DNA from: Brachionus plicatilis
Lineage: Eukaryota; Rotifera; Eurotatoria; Ploima; Brachionidae
DNA: 37,175 bases
Direction of reading: 5' to 3'
NCBI GenBank assembly: GCA_010279815.1
Contig: QEOQ01000022.1
Coordinates: 107,649 to 144,823, forward strand
The notes under the pieces were generated by a model. The model had not been told where the DNA came from and did not search any database. It saw only the letters and a program-made list of their open reading frames with translations. The position numbers and the translations under genes were made by a program. Shown piece by piece: positions 31,989 to 37,175 of this stretch; within the stretch, counting starts at the first letter, position 1; every line of letters starts with the position of its first letter.

Positions 31989-32616
31989 TGCGAGGAACGA
32001 GCGGTCGCGTGACGAGCATAATAAGCAGACGTGAGCATGCGTACAAAATATAACGGACTTTTTAAAAAAAATTCTTAACTTAGAATAGTAAACGCATTAT
32101 AAAATAAAATTATATGTTAATTCTAGAAGAACACAATATTTTATATTTATGCATATAAAACCTAACATTTTTTTTAAATTATTTTTTTATTTAAAACGAT
32201 CTATGGATATATTGAGTAATAAAATATTCAAAAAGAAAAAACAGTTAAGATGAGCCAAGAAAAAAAAATTGAATTTAATAATAAATAATGTTGGGGGGCC
32301 GACCTACGGCCAGTTTAAACGGTCTATTTTGGCCGTGAATTTAAGGGTCGCATTTTAGACCGTCCGTCGGCCCTCTGTCGACCGTCTTTAAAAAGGCCGA
32401 TCTTTTCAGGGCCGGCCACCAGACAGAACGACCGTGAAGTGGCCGGCCAGTCACGGTCATTGGCCGTTAAATGAACCGGCCGCTGTCACGACTGGCAACG
32501 GTCTCGGAATTTTTTTTTATGGCATGCCACGTGACCTCTCGACCGGCCCCCAACACATATAATAAATTTTATAAATAAAATTTTTTTAAAAAAAGTTAAC
32601 CTCTCGTTACTCGCAA
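31989..32616. repeat. Possible TIR element, ends GCGAGKAACGAGMGG
   Basis: GCGAGGAACGAGCGG at 31989 is matched, inverted, by CCTCTCGTTACTCGC ending near 32616 (13 of 15 bases). It would enclose the GC-rich element at 32290-32554. No target duplication was found. Confidence 0.35.
32290..32554. mobile_element. GC-rich inverted-repeat element
   Basis: 265 bp strikingly rich in GGCCG and CGGTC in a window that is otherwise mostly A and T. Ends GTTGGGGGGCCGA and TCGACCGGCCCCCAAC are inverted copies. Internal short repeats (GGCCGGCCAGTCACGG, CCGGCCGCTGTCACG, ACGGTC) predict strong folding. There is no ORF. No target duplication could be read. Confidence 0.6.
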
Positions 32617-32708
32617 TATAAAGCCCTGCTTCTTTATCTTTACTCTTAAGCTTAAAAATAAAGGTCTCTTTAATTATTAACTTCAATCATATGTAACTAT
32701 CTTTTGTA

Positions 32709-33985
32709 GAAAAAAAGTTTGGCGCAAAAAGTAAGAATCAAACTTTTTAATCAAAATAAAAATCGGACATCCGATGTTTTGATTAATTTTTTTACCGAAT
32801 ATGCTAAAAGATTTGATTATCTTTAATTTGAGACCATGCTTGACATAAATTGAGAAAATTAGCTTATTACTTGACTTCATCAAAAAAGACTACCAATAAA
32901 GAAATAAAATAGATAAAAATGGTCCAAAAAAAGTCAGCGACCAACAAAGATGGCAAATTTTAAGGTCTTTTGAAAGATCGGACAAAGACTGAAGGAGAAA
33001 TAGCTCTGTTAGTTGGAGTTTCATAAAAATGCGTAAATACAAATTAGCGGAATTTTCAAGCGACTTCTATAGTGAACAACTTTAGAAACTGCGGGAGAAG
33101 TCCAAAGCTATCTAAACGTGATGTATCGTATATTTTTAAATTAGTCCGAAAAAACCCTAAACCGAGCTTTAGACAAATCGCAGGAGACTTTAATTCGAAA
33201 TTCAAAGAACATTAGATAAGTGGTCCGATGAGTTCTTGCGAAGAAAGGTATTGAGTCTTATTCCGCGGTTAAAAAACCGCTTCTAACTGTCAACGATAGA
33301 ACAAAACGGTACAAATGGTGTAAAGAAAGACGTAATTGGACCGACAAAGATTGGGCATAAGTTATTTTTAGCGACGAGTCGAACTTTGAAATGTTAAATA
33401 GGAAATCTTGAGTCTTAATCAAAAGATTCAAAAATGGAAATATCACCCGAAGTTTTGTGTACCATAAGTACAGAAGGGTGGAGGCTCAGTGGGTTTATGC
33501 GGATGCATGTATTACGAAGGAGTGGGTTTTAGCTCCATTCACACTGGGATAATAAATCAATATATTTACATGGACTCACTAGAAAACAACCTAATCCCAT
33601 CGGCACAGCTTTTAATCGATGATGACCAAGAGTGGATTTTCCAACAGGACGGCACATCTGCACATACTTTCAAATCGGTAAAAAAATGGTTTAGAGAGCA
33701 TAATTTTACAGTATTCCATGGTGTCAAGGATCACCTGGTCTCTATCCAATTGAAAATTTATGGGGATATATTGACCACAAATTGCTTAATTATGGGAAAA
33801 CTTCAGTCGACCATTTAAAGCAAATGCTCCATGAAGAATGGTTGAAAATTCCGACTGAAATCTGTAAAAATTTCGTTTCTTCAAAGAAAAAACGAGTCGA
33901 CGCTTGCATAAAAGCAAAAGGCGGTCAATTTAAAGCTTAAATAATTTTAATTTTAACTTTTTGTGCAATATTTTTTTTCGGTCAG
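32709..33985 (+). mobile_element. Second Tc1-like unit, about 1.27 kb, nested inside the first
   Basis: Left end GAAAAAAAGTTTGGCGC and right end reversed GAAAAAAAATATTGCAC continue as CAAAAAGTWARAATYAAA, related to the outer TIRs. The length is standard for Tc1/mariner and it brackets the transposase relic. TA duplications are not clear. It may be a separate insertion or the real core of the outer element. Confidence 0.5.
32922..33940 (+). pseudogene. Tc1-like transposase (DD34E), inactivated
   Basis: It starts MVQKKSATNKD near 32922 and ends KAKGGQFKA-stop near 33940. Catalytic signatures in order: IFSDES (33364-33381, first Asp at 33373), FQQDGTSAH (second Asp at 33648) and PIENLWG (Glu at 33752). 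The second Asp and the Glu are 34 codons apart less one base, so the type is DD34E with a one-base deletion between them. In-frame stops (for example after LLVGVS and DWA) and other shifts break the frame. No complete protein can be made. Confidence 0.88.
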
Positions 33986-34213
33986 ATAACAATATTAATT
34001 GTTTGTTGGGATTTTTTTCTGTTTTTCCTTTTATTTGTATTTCTCATATATTTGAATAAATAAAAAATAAAGGAATAAAAAAAAATCTTGATTATTATTT
34101 TCTTTGATGACCGATTAATTGAGATATATAACAATCCAATTAAAAAAAATTTGATTCTAACTTTTTGTGACATACTCTATAACAAAAGGGAAACATCAAA
34201 CGAAGGCCAATAA

Positions 34214-35510
34214 AAAAAGTAAATTTCTCTTTCAAACTTGAACTTTTGTACTAAAAAGTAAACTACATTTTGTTAATTTTGTAAATTTTGTTTAAATTTA
34301 ATTGAATTAAATAAAAAGGATCACGGGGTTGTGAAGTTCAATTGGATATTTTCAAATCAGAAATACTTGAATAACTTTTATATTAAAAGAGATAATTTAA
34401 TTCAATAAAATGCTTAATTATAAGCAACACAACTTTCAAGTGCAAAATTTAGTAAACAAAGTTTACTAGTGACTAATATAACATTAAATCTTAAACTTGA
34501 TTCATTTTGCTATTTTTAAAGTGTATAATCACCTTCTTAGTCCGAGTATTTTTGAAACAGGATTTTTATTTGTAAAGATTGACACTTTTAGTTATAAAAT
34601 GGTAATGAAGTGTCTTAAATTTTCAAGAAGAATATTATTCAAAGTTTTCTGTGTATAATTGATTATTTTCAATATTCATACAAAATTTTGAAAAAAAATA
34701 TCATTCCATTCAAAAGATATTAAATTTTATTCACAAACCCCTTTTTTTGAACTTAATATAATTTTAGCGATTTTTGGATGTTTTTGATAATATCTTTGAA
34801 AAGATGATCGGAAAAATTTGACCTTGGTGTCATTAAAGAACTGATAAAATTCTTTTTTCACTGATATATAAAAATATATAGGTAAAAAATGAAAACCTCG
34901 GGGACATTTTTTGGGTTGACTGGAATTCAAGGTCACCAGGCTTCATTGTGACCTGGTTGTCAAATCGACTAAATTTCTAATGATTTATATGTATTAGTAG
35001 TCATTCTATATCTGTGTTAAATTTCATCCGAAACAAACATTTCTTTCATATTTTTTTTTTAATTTAAAATTTCGGTCAAGCTTTATTGGATACCCGTTAG
35101 TAAAATTTGGTCTGAAAAATACTCTGCAATTTTAAGCAAATTGAAGTTCATGGTCAATTTCATATCAAAATTTTTAGTTTTTAAGTTTATTAAAAAAGTA
35201 TTATCAATCATTTTTTTATTATTAAATGACTAAAATTTATTAAACTTCTTTAATTAAATAGAAAATTATATGAATTTTTATCTGAAGTAAAAATAAAATC
35301 AATATTTTGAAATTTTGCAATACAAAATTTAACTTTGTTTTGCCATAAAATATTTTGATAAATATTTAAATATCATTTTAAGTCACAATTTGGATTTCTA
35401 AATGTGGATTTTAAATTTGTCTTTTTAGCTTTCAAAATAAAGATTTTAGAAGAATCAATTAAAAGTCAATTAAAAAAAATTTTTTATTTTTTTTAAATGG
35501 GTAACTCTAT
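34214..35510. other. AT-rich DNA, no feature seen
   Basis: No gene or repeat recognised after the Tc1 element. Confidence 0.55.
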
Positions 35511-35580
35511 TGCAACACAGTGTGTCAATAAATTATTTTATTTCAACATTGTGTCGCAATAAAATAATTTATTACAACAC
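35511..35580. repeat. Small inverted and direct repeat cluster
   Basis: AATAAATTATTTTAT (35528-35542) and its inverted copy at 35559-35574, interleaved with repeated CAACA/TGTGTC blocks. A hairpin can form; the element type is unknown. Confidence 0.5.
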
Positions 35581-35689
35581 TATATTTTGAATTCGCTTTT
35601 AAATTAATTTAATCAATTTTTTCATGTTTTTATCATTTTCCAATTTTATTCGATCATCTAAATTTATATCAATTTTTCCTTTTTAATGC

Positions 35690-35780
35690 GGGCTCAAACG
35701 AAGGTCTTGAACCATTCAGACGTGCCCAAGGGTCACCCCCTTGATTATTCTTTAAATAAATAAAATAAATATATACGGTT
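35690..35780 (+). repeat. Retroposon-like 3' tail
   Basis: Perfect hairpin CAAGGG/CCCTTG (35727-35743) followed by TTTAAATAAATAAAATAAAT. This has the same layout (hairpin, then A-rich tetranucleotide repeat) as the LINE tails at 14.7 and 28.6 kb. No coding remnant is attached. Confidence 0.4.
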
Positions 35781-35998
35781 AAATAAATATAAAAATACAA
35801 AAAGTTTGCGAGCATTATGCAATACTCATTATTTAATTGATTTTGCTTATTTAAAACTCATCCTTGTGTTTATATAAATGTAATGTTTACATTAGTACCT
35901 TTGGGCCCGTCTATCTGATCTCTCTCGTTAGTCGTATTGGAGCGTGTATTTATGCTCCTTCTTAACTTAAACGCTTATGGTTAAGTTAATTAACTCCA

Positions 35999-36028
35999 GT
36001 GATATCGACAAAGATGTCGCTATATCAC
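35999..36028. repeat. Hairpin GTGATATCGACA ... TGTCGCTATATCAC
   Basis: A stem of about 13 bp with minor mismatch and a short AAGA loop. Function unknown. Confidence 0.45.
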
Positions 36029-36502
36029 AATAAATTTAACATGGCGTCATCTAAATAATTATAAAAAAAAATTTAAGGTGTGCATTTTATTAATTCTAAA
36101 ATGATAGAAAATTTCGTATTCGATTATAAAAATCCCGAGCTCTTCGGTTTTTGTGAAATTCAGTACAAATTAATAAAAAGAAAAGAAAAAAATGTAAAAA
36201 AATTGAATAAAATTTTTTCTAAATGTTTAAACTTAATTCTGAAAATGCAACATTGTACAACATTCAAAGTTGCATTAAATATCAATGTCTGCTAAATTTG
36301 CAGAATTGAGTAGAAATTAAATTTCAATATAATCGAGCGTAGTGCATTTTGCCGAGATCTTGCACATCATTAGCAGACTTAAACAGTTGATGCAAATTTT
36401 CACAGAATTAATTTTAAACTTTTAGAAAAAAAGTTATTAAATTTTTTTACAATTGTTCTGTTCCTTTTGTACTGAACTACACAAAACCAGTTCTTCGATT
36501 GA

Positions 36503-36787
36503 AAATTTGTTTCGTTTGAGGAATTAAAAGAAAAATTGGAAAGTTGGAGTAAACAAAATTTTTGTTACAAGAACTCAAAAGTTGATGACTCGCCATTTTC
36601 AAATATAAGTAGCTATAGATGTAATTTAATACAAGATTTAGAAAAATCGAGCAAGAAAACCTTATTCGAAGAAAACACTTTAGTTGACCTAACCGAGTTC
36701 GATTTTTCGCCGGTAATAAAAGTTAATAAAGTTGTCAATCGTGTCGGTAGGCCCAAAAAAAGTAAAAAAAAAATTAGGATTTTTTAA
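36503..36787 (+). other. Short ORF ending in an AT-hook-like motif, probable fragment
   Basis: Open from a TGA near 36503 to TAA at 36787. It begins FVSFEELKEKLESWSKQNF, loosely like the start of Mutator-type (MULE/FAR1) transposases, and ends VGRPKKSKKKI, a GRPK AT-hook or nuclear signal. There is no ATG near the start. It could be a fused transposase relic or a single exon; the family is not established. Confidence 0.3.
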
Positions 36788-36875
36788 TAACAATTAACCA
36801 AAAAGAGGTTTAGAAGACGAATTCAGCACGAATGGTAAACGAACTAGGTCCAAATTTTAATCTTGTCTTAACTAA

Positions 36876-36929
36876 TTTAGTTTAGTCGGCTAAAATTAAG
36901 TCGACTGATTTTTAGCTAACTAAACTAAA
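36876..36929. repeat. 20-bp inverted repeat (hairpin)
   Basis: TTTAGTTTAGTCGGCTAAAA and, inverted, TTTTAGCTAACTAAACTAAA, 18 of 20 paired, around a 14-base loop containing GTCGAC. Confidence 0.6.
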
Positions 36930-36954
36930 GAGAAAACTCCCATCACTACTTCGA

Positions 36955-37050
36955 GTTGCCGCAATTTTCTGCATTTTACGCGCCATTAAAAAAGTATTCT
37001 TTTTAACTATGCAGGTACATTGCAGAGTTTTTGCAGACATCTATTTTCGG
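36955..37050. repeat. Diverged fragment of palindromic MITE family 1
   Basis: Contains ATTGCAGAGTTTTTGCAGA, identical to the centre of the copy at 3012-3343, plus an inverted GCAATTTTCTGCATTTTA/GCGCCATTAAAAAAGTA block matching its loop. Arms are incomplete. Confidence 0.5.
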
Positions 37051-37175
37051 ATTAAGCAAAGTTGCTTAAACATTAAGCATTTTATAGAACTAATTTGTTC
37101 ATCATAATAAAAAAGTTATTCAAATTTTTCTGAATTGAAACGATCAACTGGTAAACGTTCATAATAGAGAAAAAA

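Larger units (their letters stand above)
31844..34177. mobile_element. Tc1/mariner-type element with TA target duplication, containing later insertions
   Basis: Terminal inverted repeats of about 28 bp (left CAGTATGTCACAAAAAG at 31844; right end reversed GAGTATGTCACAAAAAG at 34177; one mismatch) sit between TA (31842-31843) and TA (34178-34179). At 2.3 kb it is longer than a normal Tc1 element because other repeats lie inside: a GC-rich element (32290-32554) and a second Tc1-like unit (about 32709-33985). Confidence 0.85.

Noticed and set aside
36080..36295. 71-codon plus ORF
   Set aside because: Lys/Asn/Phe-rich, no motif; overlaps weak MITE-like sequence (GGTGTGCATTTTATTAA).
1..37175. CRISPR arrays, bacterial operons, rRNA or tRNA genes
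   Set aside because: No spaced repeat array, no tRNA B-box-like GGTTCGANNCC with cloverleaf, and no rRNA sequence was seen by eye; the repeats present are transposon ends.

Overview
This is very AT-rich eukaryotic nuclear DNA from an animal. The genes have GT-AG introns, and five conserved metazoan protein families can be read: TMEM63/CSC1, DNAAF3, EPS15, CHIC1/2 and an apolipoprotein D-like lipocalin. DNAAF3 implies motile cilia. Extreme AT content, introns of about 50 nt and a heavy load of LINEs and DNA transposons would fit a monogonont rotifer such as Brachionus, but that is inference; only 'ciliated invertebrate' is well supported.

Layout. 383-9642 (-): an eight-exon TMEM63 channel gene. 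Its two large introns hold palindromic MITE-like elements and a decayed LINE that is itself split by a piggyBac-type MITE. 9643-13058: intergenic, with a possible orphan exon and a 992-bp transposon (8-bp target duplication) carrying a C2H2 zinc-finger ORF. 13059-14438 (-): intronless DNAAF3. 14658-16440 (-): LINE relic with a nested insertion. 17598-23542 (+): four-exon EPS15, whose 3.7-kb intron holds a palindromic element, a piggyBac relic and a 942-bp fold-back transposon with a perfect 8-bp target duplication. 23836-24309 (+): intronless CHIC1/2. About 25.1 kb: an E-box beside four helically phased TTACGTAA sites. 25.8-27.5 kb: LINE fragment, a 258-bp assembly gap and an internally deleted piggyBac transposase frame with its 3' terminus. 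28.56-29.23 kb (-): jockey-like LINE end. 29269-29946 (-): lipocalin. 31-34.2 kb: a degraded ORF hit by a Tc1/mariner element containing further insertions. 34.2-37.2 kb: AT-rich DNA with hairpins and weak relics only.

The genes do not form one pathway. EPS15 (clathrin-mediated endocytosis) and CHIC (palmitoylated vesicle/plasma-membrane protein) lie 293 bp apart on the same strand and both act in membrane traffic, but a functional link is not shown. The main themes are (1) a strict split between introns of 48-53 nt and larger introns, the multi-kilobase ones being full of transposons, and (2) layered transposon nesting, with several target-site duplications readable to the base.
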